Assembly: GCA_013178375.1 (NCBI GenBank)
Contig: JABLXQ010000054.1
Span: 1 to 40,167 of the forward strand
Direction: 5' to 3'
DNA from: Gammaproteobacteria bacterium
GTDB taxonomy: Bacteria; Pseudomonadota; Gammaproteobacteria; Pseudomonadales; Ketobacteraceae
Length of the DNA stretch: 40,167 bases
In this document: positions 17,905 through 26,542 of the stretch, one piece after another
How the letters are laid out: each line of letters opens with the position of its first letter
Position numbering within the stretch: the stretch's first letter is position 1
Made by a program: the position numbers and the translations under genes
The notes under the pieces: model-generated
Told to the model about the DNA's origin: nothing
The model's input: only the letters and a program-made list of their open reading frames with translations
Databases searched by the model: none

Positions 17905-18882
17905 ATGATGCTCAAAGTGGCGATCGTTGTGATACCGGAAGCATTTCCCCATTCCATCATCGAACCGCTGGATGTGTTCAGTCGTTGTCAGACGATTTAT
18001 CAACGCAGGACCGGACAAGTCCACAGCCACAAACCACAGGTCGCACTGGTGGCAGAAAGCAGGGAGCAGACAATCGAGCTCAATGGCATTCGCATCAGCC
18101 CGACACACGACATCACGACAGCGGAAAAATTTGACGTGGTGTGGATTCCTTCCCTGATGGTGGACGATGCGTTGAGCTATCGTCAGCGCAAAAAAATGCA
18201 GCGCTGGATCAAAGATCAATTTCAACACGGCGCCGAGATTGCCACTGTCTGCACCGGTGCATTTCTGCTGGCAGAAACCGGCTTGCTCAATCATCGTGAG
18301 TCGACGCTGCACTGGTCCTATTCGGATTTATTTTCCGAAAAGTATCCGCTGGTGCGGGTCAAGCCCCACGTACCCATCCACTGCGAGGATCGGCTGTACA
18401 GTGCCGCCGCGGATTCCGAATGGATCACTCTGGCCACCGAAATTCTGGAACGCAAATATGGCAAGGTTTTTTCCACAAAAACCGCCGAGATGTTTATCTT
18501 CAACGGTTATAAACGGGTCAGCGGCCAGGTGTTCGAAAGCAGGTTTACCAATCAGACCCAGGATGCCATCATCGCCAAGACCCAGGCCTGGATTTCCGAG
18601 CATATTTCAGAGGAAAACCTGATTTCCCGCGCCGCCATGGAGTTTGGTCTGAGTGAAAGCTCCCTGGCCAGACGCTTCAAATCCGCCCATCGGGAATCGG
18701 TGATCAATTTTATCCAGCATGTACGGATTCAACGTGCCAAGGAAGCGCTGGAGATGACCAAATTGCCGGTGGAAAGGATCAGTGATCTGGTGGGTTATCG
18801 CGACAGCAGCTACTTCCGCCGCCTGTTCAAGATAAAAACTGGTATGACACCCAAGCAATATCGCAAGCAGTGCAGCGCCTGA
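17905..18882 (+). CDS. GlxA-family transcriptional regulator (DJ-1/PfpI plus AraC HTH)
   Basis: A 325-residue regulator. Residues 1-190 form a DJ-1/PfpI-like sensor domain with the nucleophile-elbow Cys in TVCTGAFLLAETG. The C-terminal 100 residues are a double AraC helix-turn-helix (SRAAMEFGLSESSLARRF; ISDLVGYRDSSYFRRLFK; TGMTPKQYRK). ATG 17905 follows GGAAGAGG at good distance; ATG 17908 is adjacent. Its stop is only three bases from the stop of the convergent tetR-type gene. Relatives control amino-acid, carnitine or lipid catabolism; the target here is unknown. Confidence 0.93.
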   Translation: MMLKVAIVVIPEAFPHSIIEPLDVFSRCQTIYQRRTGQVHSHKPQVALVAESREQTIELNGIRISPTHDITTAEKFDVVWIPSLMVDDALSYRQRKKMQRWIKDQFQHGAEIATVCTGAFLLAETGLLNHRESTLHWSYSDLFSEKYPLVRVKPHVPIHCEDRLYSAAADSEWITLATEILERKYGKVFSTKTAEMFIFNGYKRVSGQVFESRFTNQTQDAIIAKTQAWISEHISEENLISRAAMEFGLSESSLARRFKSAHRESVINFIQHVRIQRAKEALEMTKLPVERISDLVGYRDSSYFRRLFKIKTGMTPKQYRKQCSA

Positions 18883-18885
18883 GTG

Positions 18886-19512
18886 TCATGACGCCGGTCG
18901 TGCGTGGCCGGCGTCCTTGAACAGGAATTTGAAATAGAATTCCACGCTGCTCACCAGGGTGCCAGAGTCACTCAGTACCCAGGAATAAAGGGCACCAATA
19001 CAAATATCTGACACGATCCGCAGCAGATCGCCACCAGCCAGATCGGGAATTTCCTCATCTTTTTTCAGACTGGCAAATAGTGCCTCGGCTATTTTCGAGT
19101 TGGCATGCATGATGGAGTGATGCATGCGCTGGATTTCCGGCATGCACTCGCCGGCATCCTTGATCAGCACATGGACGAAGCTGCGATTATTATCCAGGTG
19201 CGCCGCCACCGCGAGCGCTGCTATTTTCAACCGCTGCAAGGGCGGCTCGGTGCCGGTCAGCAGCTTGAGCACCACCATGTCACGAATATACTTGAAATTT
19301 TCTTCTACGATCCGCAGCAGGATCTGGTCCTTGCTGGTGAAATATTTATAAATGGTGGCCTTGCTCATGCCAGCAGACTGCGCTATGTCCGCCACTTCAG
19401 TATAACGGAATGACTTTTCTGCAAAGAGCACTTGGGCTGCTTTCAAAATTTGGTACAAGCGGTCATTCAGATCGTTGTCGAGCCAAGTCGGATTGTCTTT
19501 TTTCTTTGCCAT
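18886..19512 (-). CDS. TetR-family transcriptional regulator
   Basis: A repressor of 208 residues. The helix-turn-helix is at residues about 20-65 (AAQVLFAEKSFRYTEVADIAQSAGMSKATIYKYF is the region; key tail ATIYKYFTSKDQI). The C-terminal ligand domain is unassigned. It is convergent with the GlxA-type gene, with no room for a terminator between. No palindromic operator was found in the upstream 90 bases. The lysine-rich start MAKKK fits the family. Confidence 0.92.
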   Translation of the reverse strand: MAKKKDNPTWLDNDLNDRLYQILKAAQVLFAEKSFRYTEVADIAQSAGMSKATIYKYFTSKDQILLRIVEENFKYIRDMVVLKLLTGTEPPLQRLKIAALAVAAHLDNNRSFVHVLIKDAGECMPEIQRMHHSIMHANSKIAEALFASLKKDEEIPDLAGGDLLRIVSDICIGALYSWVLSDSGTLVSSVEFYFKFLFKDAGHARPAS

Positions 19513-19600
19513 GTTTCACCAGGGAAGCGTCCGCTCAGTCTGCGGCGGGAATGCAAGGAATTGTACATGAGTTAGGGTCCGTCGCGAACGCCATGCTGCC

Positions 19601-19951
19601 TCAAATAGGCACGGGTATCATGCCAAACCAGCGGTTGAAGGCCCTCCGGCAGGTGGCCGCACCGTTATAGCCCAGCTCTGCCGCCATCACCTCCACCGAC
19701 AAGCCTTGTTCCAGCAGGCATCAGACCGCACACAGCATCAACCATTCATCGAGCAGGGCCTGGCAGGCTAAACCGGTCTGCCAGCTGGGACTTGCCACAA
19801 ACGCCTTGCCAACCGGGTCGCGGGCGGTGATGGGAATACGGGCGCCAATCTCCTGTAGCGCGAGAGGTTTACCGCTATCGATCACCACGTTGCGCAACAA
19901 ACGACGGTATTGCACCAAGCTCATACCTTGAGCTCGCCTGTTCACTAGCAT
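19601..19951 (-). pseudogene. Remnant of an AraC-family regulator gene
   Basis: In one minus-strand frame the N-terminal part reads YRRLLRNVV, IGARIPITARDPVGKAF, SPSWQTGL, as in the sensor domain of AraC regulators of the arabinose-binding-like type. It then meets a TGA at about 19725. After that stop the C-terminal helix-turn-helix continues in frame: LSVEVMAAELGYNGAATC, RRAFNRWFG. Most of the middle (over 100 residues) is missing. Internal stop plus deletion mark it as a dead gene. Confidence 0.75.
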
Positions 19952-20069
19952 CCAGTTGCAACCCTGCTTTATTTCAATATTTGTAATTCAACAGTTTTTC
20001 ATAATTGGAACAGCCTCATGTGCCATTGATGGCTTTCTCATGGACACACGATTAAATACTTCTAAAAAC
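19952..20069. other. Intergenic DNA before repeat copy A
   Basis: AT-rich, no gene, no clear promoter. Belongs to the long gap between the tetR-type gene (ends 19512) and the DUF11 gene (20289), otherwise filled by the AraC remnant and repeat copy A. Confidence 0.4.
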
Positions 20070-20338
20070 AATCGGAGAATTTCAAATTTTAACGGGTATT
20101 TTCGTCGTGATTAGCAAGCCATTCTATTGAACATCACAAACCCAGCGCTGTAATCTGCTATAGCAACGCTAACTCAATTCAATGCAAATACATCACCTGC
20201 GTGATGAGCCAAAACAATAATCACAAAATCACTTGTTACACCCACTTGAATAATAAATGTGTAATTAGGTGCATGGAGCTCAGTCATCATGAAAATCATC
20301 AAATACCCCATATATATATTCTCAATTTCTGCCAACTT
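20070..20338 (+). repeat. Duplicated promoter/gene-start region, copy A
   Basis: About 270 bases that recur at 29310-29580. Matching blocks include TCGTCGTGATT, GCAAGCCA, TTGAACAT, TAGCAA and CTGCGTGA. Register is unbroken for about 130 bases (offset 9240), with roughly two thirds identity counted by eye. Copy A leads into the intact gene at 20289. A hairpin CATCAC-CTGC-GTGATG (20191-20206) is present in A but not kept in B. The conserved upstream part probably holds the promoter and regulator sites (inference). Confidence 0.75.
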
Positions 20339-21542
20339 AACAATGACTGCATTGGCTGCTGACAGCGCCGATTTAGAAAGCTTCTTCAATACCAACATCA
20401 AGCCTCAAATGCAGCTTTGCGGCGTATGCCACGTTCCTAATGGTCTTGCCGATGTTGAAGGCGGTGATGGCTTCCTGCTGTACCCTGATCGAAGCCACTA
20501 CGAAAGCTTTTATGACGCGTGGGTTGTTTTGGGGAAAGGCGTTACCAATAACCGCCTACTCACCATGAATTCCGATCCAGCGTTAAACCACACAGGATTG
20601 CAGAACTGGCCTACAACCTCTGCAAACTACAAAAATGCTAAAACATTACTGACATGCTGGGATCAGCCAACGGCATGCACATTGGCCCCTCCTCCCGATA
20701 GCGCTGATTTATCCGTATCCATGACTGGCAATACTGGACAAAACAATGGCGGCGTTATCCGTTATTCCATTACCGTGGCAAACGCAGGCCCTACCACTGC
20801 ACATTCTTTGGAAATTACCCATCAGCTTCCCACACAAGTGACATTAAACGCAGTAGCGCCCAGCTCAATAGCTTACACATCAACTGGCGGTGAAATTACG
20901 CTCTATCTTGATTCTCTGGCAACGGGAACCAGCCAAGTCATTAATATGACTGTTAATACAGCCACGACCAACAATTCCACAATGAACTTTACCACCTCAG
21001 TCAGTGCTATAACGGGAGACGCAAACCTCGCAAACAATACCAGCACAGCGAAGTTTGGCGGAGGCATTACAACAAATAGCGCGGATTTATCTGTATCCAT
21101 GACTGGCAACAACGGAAAAAACCAGAACGGCGTTATTAGTTATTCTATTACAGTGGCAAACGCTGGCCCGAATAGTGCAAATTCTTTGGAGATTACCCAT
21201 CAGCTTCCCGCGCAAGTGACATTAACCGCAGTAGCGCCCAGCTCGATTGCTTACACATCTGATGGCGGTGAAATTATCTTCTATCTTGATTCTCTGGCAA
21301 CAGGAACCAGTCGAAGCATTAATATCACAACGAATACAGCTACGAACAACAAAACCAAAATGGACTTCACCGCCTCTGTTAGCGCTGCAACAGAAGACAA
21401 AAACCTCGCAAATAACTCAAGTACGGCCAGGTTTGGCGGCAGTGTTGGATGGTTTTTTATAGTGTTTTTAGGGCTGCTGTTCCTGGCCCGCACCTTTAAA
21501 AAAGAAGCTGCTGAAGCATTTTATATCACTCGCGTTTACTAA
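20289..21542 (+). CDS. Exported CxxCH protein with two DUF11 repeats and GlyGly-CTERM-like tail
   Basis: No characterised homologue recognised. A signal peptide ends near residue 24 (LAA-D). Next comes a domain with one haem-binding motif, CGVCH (44-48). Two tandem DUF11-type beta-sandwich repeats follow, starting at residues 138 and 264 (SADLSVSMTG, YSITVANAGP, LANN). The C terminus has GGSVGWFFIVFLGLLFLARTFKK, the pattern of GlyGly-CTERM sorting signals (glycine-rich, one helix, basic), then 14 extra residues. It is likely surface-attached, with a c-type haem held outside the membrane. The start has GGAG ten bases upstream. A terminator follows at 21565. Copy A of a duplicated promoter region precedes it. 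Confidence 0.8.
   Translation: MKIIKYPIYIFSISANLTMTALAADSADLESFFNTNIKPQMQLCGVCHVPNGLADVEGGDGFLLYPDRSHYESFYDAWVVLGKGVTNNRLLTMNSDPALNHTGLQNWPTTSANYKNAKTLLTCWDQPTACTLAPPPDSADLSVSMTGNTGQNNGGVIRYSITVANAGPTTAHSLEITHQLPTQVTLNAVAPSSIAYTSTGGEITLYLDSLATGTSQVINMTVNTATTNNSTMNFTTSVSAITGDANLANNTSTAKFGGGITTNSADLSVSMTGNNGKNQNGVISYSITVANAGPNSANSLEITHQLPAQVTLTAVAPSSIAYTSDGGEIIFYLDSLATGTSRSINITTNTATNNKTKMDFTASVSAATEDKNLANNSSTARFGGSVGWFFIVFLGLLFLARTFKKEAAEAFYITRVY
20700..21441 (+). repeat. Tandem 378-base repeat encoding DUF11 domains
   Basis: Two units start at 20700 and 21078 in the same frame. Long blocks are identical at DNA level, such as the stretches coding LEITHQLP, VAPSSIAYTS and YLDSLATGTS. High nucleotide identity suggests recent duplication or gene conversion. 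The second unit is slightly shorter (about 364 bases). Confidence 0.9.
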
Positions 21543-21564
21543 AAATACATTCAAACCTTCCCAC

Positions 21565-21592
21565 AAAAAAGCGCTGCTAGCAGCGCTTTTTT
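21565..21592 (+). terminator. Rho-independent terminator after DUF11 gene
   Basis: Perfect palindromic stem GCGCTGCTAGCAGCGC flanked by six A on the left and six T on the right, 22 bases after the stop. It should work in both directions. Confidence 0.9.
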
Positions 21593-21918
21593 GCGTTCTC
21601 CCAGATCAATTTCATTTCATCGCATGCCTCTACTTCTTATCTTCTGCATTTATATGCTTTTAGTTTTGATGATGCACTACGCTAAGACAAAATCAGTGAA
21701 AGGATATGGCAGAAGAGGTAAAACATCCCACCTGATCGTTCATTCAGAATTGATTTAGGCTACGGATTGGAGAAGGTTTTTGCGAAATTGAATTTTGCGA
21801 AGTCTAGTTGATACGAAAGAAGCGTGCCCAGTCCAGTCTCTACGGCACGCCGAACAGCCAAAACGAGTGAGCAAAACAGAAACACAGCCGGGGCATTCTT
21901 AAGGGTAACAAGAAAAAC
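21593..21918. other. Gene-free stretch between two terminators
   Basis: No coding frame with a credible start or family match. The 15-base string TATCTTCTGCATTTA at 21638-21652 recurs at 23582-23596, on the far side of the cytochrome gene; the meaning is unknown. Confidence 0.4.
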
Positions 21919-21955
21919 GTTGGGGCGGTGTCCTACGCCGCCCCAACTCTTTTTT
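21919..21955 (-). terminator. Terminator of the di-haem cytochrome gene
   Basis: Inverted repeat GTTGGGGCGG / CCGCCCCAAC with a nine-base loop, directly after the minus-strand cytochrome stop. T-runs occur on both sides (GTTTTTC on the minus strand, TCTTTTTT on the plus strand), so it looks bidirectional. Confidence 0.85.
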
Positions 21956-21958
21956 GGT

Positions 21959-23560
21959 TTACAGAGTCTTCAAATATTCCAGTACCGCGCGTCTATCATC
22001 TGCGGTCAAATGATCTCCGTAGGTATGTCCTTTATTTGAGTTTCCAGCCTTTCTTGTATCGTAGCGTCCCCGGCCAATACCGATACCAGTCGCCGGCTTC
22101 ACTTCAAAATTTGGTCTCCAGTCGAGAGGCTTGTTTTTCCAGCCCACGGCATTCCAATCATAGTCGTTGTCCTTATAGTTACTGGTCCATACGGTTGGAC
22201 GCTTGGAGGAATCCAGAACCGCTTCCAGGGTAGGTACCGAGCCGTTATGGAAGTATGGAGCAGTGATGAAGACGCCGTCGAGAGGCGGCGCATAATAGCC
22301 GTTAGTCTTCTCAATACTTGACGTGCCGCGCTTGCCGTACCAGGAATCATCCCACCAGCTCTTCACGGGATAAATCCAGTTCTTCTGGGCCAGGTAGGGG
22401 TCCGTGCCGACCTCTTCCAGGTCCACCAGGAAGTTGGGATATGTTTCCTCGGCTTCATTTTCGGAATAGGTGCCGTGACAGACTGCGCAGTTTCTCAAGA
22501 ATACAGGTTTGCCGGCACTAGCCAGGTTACGATCAATTTTTGGTCCAAAATCCTCGAACTTGGGTACTGGAATCTCTTCCTCTATCCACTTCTGGACGTG
22601 AGCAAAATTGTTCTGAATTTCTTCTGCCTCTTCAATACCGTCAACCGAAAACCAGCTCATGTAAAGCATGTGATCGGCCTTGGCACCACGTCCTGTACCA
22701 GCCTGATAGAGAGCATTCTTTTTCTTCGTCAACCACCAAGCGGGGAAATCGATCCAACCCTTCATGCCGGAACTCGGATTGTGCCCCTGCAACCTGTTTA
22801 TCCTGCCGGTCCACTTCAGTGTATCTTGATCATGACGCATGCCAAGCCCGGCGAAAACGTCGAACAGGTGGCCATGAGTTGACGCGTCACGGAACAAGCG
22901 CAACAACAAGGTCAAGCCCTGATCGAGCTGAACCAAGATGTCGCCACGAAACACGGCAGCTACACCGATACCCAGTACATTGAGGGTGAAACCGCGCGCG
23001 TCTGTACCGATGAAATGGTTGAAACGCCCCAACCCTTGCACAAGCTTCCCGTCAACGGTGCTTGAGTGACACACCGTGCAGTTGGGTGCAGCAATGTCCT
23101 GGCGACCGACTTTCACCGCATTCAGGTTATAGGGCAGCTTCCTGTTGCGTGCATCATCTCGGTAGGGAGGCCGTTGTGCGCTTGGAATTCCACCCTCAAT
23201 TAGCCGGGAAGCGGTGACGAAAGAAGGATAGGAAACACCGATACGGACGTAATCACCGCCGTACATGTACATTCCGCCAAGGGCTGCATCGGGTTCAATC
23301 ATGGGCCTATTGGTTAGCAACGCACCGTAGTTATCGTAACTTCTATCAAAGTCGTAAAAATAGTTACCTGGATCGGTTGGCTGCGGCTCTTTCTCAACGG
23401 TCGTAATGCTGTCCCATTTCACGCAACGCTGTCCGTCGGCTACCAGGAAACCATTATCGCAGGACTCAGCGGCAACGGCTCCCATTGGTAGCGAAAGTAC
23501 CGATACTGTAGTCAAGGCAAGGGGCCATTGACCCCATTTTCTATTGATTATTTGTTTCAT
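21959..23560 (-). CDS. Periplasmic di-haem cytochrome c (RoxA / cytochrome-c-peroxidase superfamily)
   Basis: A 533-residue exported protein: signal peptide to about residue 31 (AVAA-ES). Two c-type haem motifs, CTVCH (161-165) and CAVCHG (358-363), are about 200 residues apart. The C-terminal segment TAPYFHNGSVPTLEAVLD is a hallmark of the di-haem peroxidase fold and of rubber oxygenases RoxA/RoxB. Members reduce peroxides or cleave alkenes such as polyisoprene; which applies is not decidable here. RoxA is longer (over 650 residues). The neighbouring CxxCH protein and molybdenum hydroxylase are possible redox partners (inference). It is transcribed alone, with a strong terminator. Confidence 0.85.
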   Translation of the reverse strand: MKQIINRKWGQWPLALTTVSVLSLPMGAVAAESCDNGFLVADGQRCVKWDSITTVEKEPQPTDPGNYFYDFDRSYDNYGALLTNRPMIEPDAALGGMYMYGGDYVRIGVSYPSFVTASRLIEGGIPSAQRPPYRDDARNRKLPYNLNAVKVGRQDIAAPNCTVCHSSTVDGKLVQGLGRFNHFIGTDARGFTLNVLGIGVAAVFRGDILVQLDQGLTLLLRLFRDASTHGHLFDVFAGLGMRHDQDTLKWTGRINRLQGHNPSSGMKGWIDFPAWWLTKKKNALYQAGTGRGAKADHMLYMSWFSVDGIEEAEEIQNNFAHVQKWIEEEIPVPKFEDFGPKIDRNLASAGKPVFLRNCAVCHGTYSENEAEETYPNFLVDLEEVGTDPYLAQKNWIYPVKSWWDDSWYGKRGTSSIEKTNGYYAPPLDGVFITAPYFHNGSVPTLEAVLDSSKRPTVWTSNYKDNDYDWNAVGWKNKPLDWRPNFEVKPATGIGIGRGRYDTRKAGNSNKGHTYGDHLTADDRRAVLEYLKTL

Positions 23561-24127
23561 TAAGGCGTCCTCTTATTTTTCTATCTTCTGCATTTAGTTA
23601 CTTCTTGTGGTCACTACTGAAAGTGCATAACTACACTTTCTCAGCACGTCACATTAATAGGAGAACTTGCTCGCCTTCAACTCGCAATTAAATGAAATCC
23701 TGGATTCGTTTCTGAATATTGGGTGAGTATTTCATATAGGCCATTTAACTGCTCAAACCATAGCTTTCACCTTTACTACAACCAGATGGATGAATTGATA
23801 GAGATGAAATCTGATGGCATTGCATAATGCATGCATGATCAGGATTTTAATGCCGATGAACTGGGATTTCGTATGGTGGCTTGAAGCTGACACAAAAAAA
23901 AATCGGTGGCACTTTGGAAGCCACAAACGTCCGCATGCGGAAAGTGGGTCATCAAAGGGATCTGTACTTGAGATAGTCAAGATCGGTGTCCACTTGGCCT
24001 TTAGTGGACACCTACGGCGGCGGGTTCAGACTTGAAAACCAGATGGAATGGCCGAACGGTTTCGGCAACTGTTGTATGTGGGCTAGCTGCGACCACCTTG
24101 CCCATGGTCGTTCACTCCAGCGTTCAC
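23561..24127. other. Gene-free stretch with inverted repeat, possible IS scar
   Basis: No gene supported. An inverted repeat GGTGTCCAC / GTGGACACC (23985-23993 and 24004-24012, ten-base spacer) looks like insertion-sequence ends facing each other or a hairpin. GAAAGTGGGTCA near 23940 also occurs near 9180, in another gene-free stretch. No transposase remnant could be read. The promoter of the cytochrome gene should lie near 23570-23650. Confidence 0.4.
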
Positions 24128-24526
24128 TTAAGGATAGACCACATCATCACCTATTGATTGAGAAGCACGCTTACTAGCTAGACCAGAAATCAATACCACG
24201 ACGTTTATCGCGCAAATTGAAATCACTGTAATTCCCCAATGAATCGCCAGCCTTTCTTGCTCGTATGAAGTCAAACCAGCAAAAAACAGAAGGATGCATA
24301 CCACGTTCAACACAATGGCCGTTTTGGTAAACTTAAATCTGGGCGGGATGGCGTTAATTGAAAGTATATTTGGGATAGAGATAAACAAAACAGCAAGAAC
24401 AACGATCAACCTGTCCTGCATACTACTTTCCGGGTTTGTGTGAATAACATTATTAAATATGGCGACAGCCACAATACCAACCACATACAACACATTGGTC
24501 GCTTGCATTGCTTTAAACACATTCAT
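24128..24526 (-). CDS. Small four-helix membrane protein, function unknown
   Basis: Not recognised. From ATG 24526 (132 residues), preceded by AAGGGG at nine bases, it has four predicted membrane helices: VLYVVGIVAVAIF, LIVVLAVLFISIPNILSI, AIVLNVVCILLFFAGL and ITVISICAINVVVLISGL. Loops are short, and the C-terminal tail (about 20 residues) is polar. It lies 46 bases after the protease gene on the same strand and could share its transcript. No catalytic motif is visible. Confidence 0.75.
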   Translation of the reverse strand: MNVFKAMQATNVLYVVGIVAVAIFNNVIHTNPESSMQDRLIVVLAVLFISIPNILSINAIPPRFKFTKTAIVLNVVCILLFFAGLTSYEQERLAIHWGITVISICAINVVVLISGLASKRASQSIGDDVVYP

Positions 24527-24572
24527 TTGTGCACCCCTTGAAATCTCCATACATTGATAATTGGTTGACTTT

Positions 24573-26420
24573 TCATTGACGACCCGTTTTTTCAGTGAAA
24601 TGCAGCTCCATTTCCTCTACCTTCAGCGAGTAGGTGTTGGTTGAAGCATCATAAGTTACAGGATTCATAGAGGCAAAATTGATGCTTTTATTGAAATCCG
24701 GACTTGAAAAAGTTATGTTGCCGGCCACTAAACCAAGCGCCGGAAATGAGGTTGTAACGCTGATCGTAACTCGCTGGTTGTTTTCATCCAGAAATTGGCT
24801 GGTACCTCTTATTCGACGCATGGATCCAATCTTACGGATATCGATTTTGTCAGTCAGCATTCTGCCTTCTTGAACAAACCCTTCGCCATTGGCTTTATAA
24901 CGAATTTTCACAAAATCATATTCCGGTGGCAGCACTTCAACTTTCTGTGGCGCAGAGATATCCGATTTCCCGGATCCCGTTCTTGGGTCTACCTCCCCAT
25001 CAGTAACTTTTAACGTAACATAATAGGTGCCTGTTTTTGCAAAAGTGTGTTCTAGCCTGGCACCTTTGGCGCTTGTATTGTCTCCGAAATCCCACTCATA
25101 GCTCACAATACCGCTATCATCGTAGGATTGCGTACCATCCAGAACCAAAGTTCGATTCCCATAAGGCAGTTTGATAACGCCGCCATAAGGATTAAATGCA
25201 CCATTTTTCTCTTTCGCGTGAACAATTGACTTTGGGTAAGTGGTAATGCTCTCTCCATTACGCTCACTTAAGCGAACACCTAGCTGCTCAAGAAATAGTG
25301 GAACTTTAAGAAATCCTCCCGATGCAATAACAGGCTCACGTTGATTCACTTTTGATTGTAATTCCGGTGTGGTTTTAACACCGTGCATTAAGGCGTTGCG
25401 GATGGTGAGAATATTATTGAGAGCTTGGTTGGGTGTATCAGACCGCATGAGTTCTGGCCTAACCGATAGCCCCATTGCAATAGCGGCTGTCACATAGGGT
25501 GCGGCAAACGAAGTTCCATTATTGCTATTTGGGCTAAATAAAGTGATATCCAGCAAATCGTTGGAAGGCCATGTACTTTCTAACTCCGTGCCAGGAGCGG
25601 CAAGATGCGCATGGGAGCCATAGGAACTATGATCATGGGGTTCTGGACCCGTCTGGTCCCAATCAGCTGCCAAAGTCCCCCGCCTATTGATTGAAGCTAC
25701 GTTAATAATATTGGGCTTATCCCATTGATATGGAAAAAAATCCGGATTCAGCGTGCCACTATTGCCAGCGCCGGCAACTATGATAATTCCTTTATCCTGC
25801 GCTTCCTGAACCAATGATTCTACCGTGGCCTTCAGCTCTGGATCAGATTCCACAGCACTTAGCGCAACCGCTGATGAAAAATTGATGACATTGGCGCCGT
25901 TTTCTATCGCATAGCGAAAGGCGTTTTCTAAACGCTTTGCTCGCTCTGCAGGGGAAACGGGAATCAGGCCTAATAATTCCAATGTTGAATAAACCCGCAA
26001 TGACATGATTTTAACAGGCATGTCTCCCGCCAAGCCTACAACAGAGTAGCTATTATCCTTTTCTGCGGCAATGATGCCCGCAATAGGCGTGCCGTGGGGG
26101 AACAAAATATCGGATGGATTAGAATCGTCGTACACAAAATCGTGGCCAGGAGCCAATCGATTAGCCAAATCGCGATGTGTCCTGTCAACGCCGGTATCGA
26201 TGACAGCAACAACAACTTCAGATTGTGGTTTATCTTTTACCATTTCCCATGCGGTCATTACATCCACATCGGCGTCGTTAGGCTGCTCGAATCCCCATTG
26301 GCTGTAGAACCTGGGATCATTGGGATAAGTTGCCGATTCCACAACAGAGTAGGACGGTGATGAAAGTAGTGATGAGATGAATGCTCCCATCAGAGTCTTT
26401 TTAAATGAAATTTCTCGCAT
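24573..26420 (-). CDS. Exported subtilisin-like serine protease (S8) with PKD domain
   Basis: A secreted peptidase of 615 residues. A signal peptide covers about residues 1-25. The S8 catalytic triad is Asp75 (VIDTGVD), His109 (PHGTPIAGI) and Ser304 (NGTSFAAP), with oxyanion Asn220 (GAGNSG). A PKD domain follows at about residues 415-485 (LDGTQSYDDSG, WDFGDNTS, HTFAKTGTYYVTLKVTDG), then a C-terminal beta-rich region. There is no long propeptide before the catalytic domain, which is unusual for extracellular subtilases. It could process surface proteins, such as the GlyGly-CTERM-like protein nearby (speculative). Confidence 0.93.
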   Translation of the reverse strand: MREISFKKTLMGAFISSLLSSPSYSVVESATYPNDPRFYSQWGFEQPNDADVDVMTAWEMVKDKPQSEVVVAVIDTGVDRTHRDLANRLAPGHDFVYDDSNPSDILFPHGTPIAGIIAAEKDNSYSVVGLAGDMPVKIMSLRVYSTLELLGLIPVSPAERAKRLENAFRYAIENGANVINFSSAVALSAVESDPELKATVESLVQEAQDKGIIIVAGAGNSGTLNPDFFPYQWDKPNIINVASINRRGTLAADWDQTGPEPHDHSSYGSHAHLAAPGTELESTWPSNDLLDITLFSPNSNNGTSFAAPYVTAAIAMGLSVRPELMRSDTPNQALNNILTIRNALMHGVKTTPELQSKVNQREPVIASGGFLKVPLFLEQLGVRLSERNGESITTYPKSIVHAKEKNGAFNPYGGVIKLPYGNRTLVLDGTQSYDDSGIVSYEWDFGDNTSAKGARLEHTFAKTGTYYVTLKVTDGEVDPRTGSGKSDISAPQKVEVLPPEYDFVKIRYKANGEGFVQEGRMLTDKIDIRKIGSMRRIRGTSQFLDENNQRVTISVTTSFPALGLVAGNITFSSPDFNKSINFASMNPVTYDASTNTYSLKVEEMELHFTEKTGRQ

Positions 26421-26542
26421 GGATACCCCAACTGTACTTTGTCAACTGTGTTTATTTTTGTGTCTTTTGATACAGGACAGATAAGCGAACCGAAGCCCCA
26501 GGAAAAAGCTGCGTTTTCTTGGGGGTGGTTTCAACCATTCAA

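Noticed and set aside
21638-23596. 15-base string TATCTTCTGCATTTA on both sides of the di-haem cytochrome gene
   Set aside because: Too short and too AT/TC-rich to claim as an attachment site or element boundary without a genome search.
23818-23842. Repeated GCAT/ATGC steps resembling a palindromic site
   Set aside because: Short and low in complexity; no relation to a gene start could be shown.
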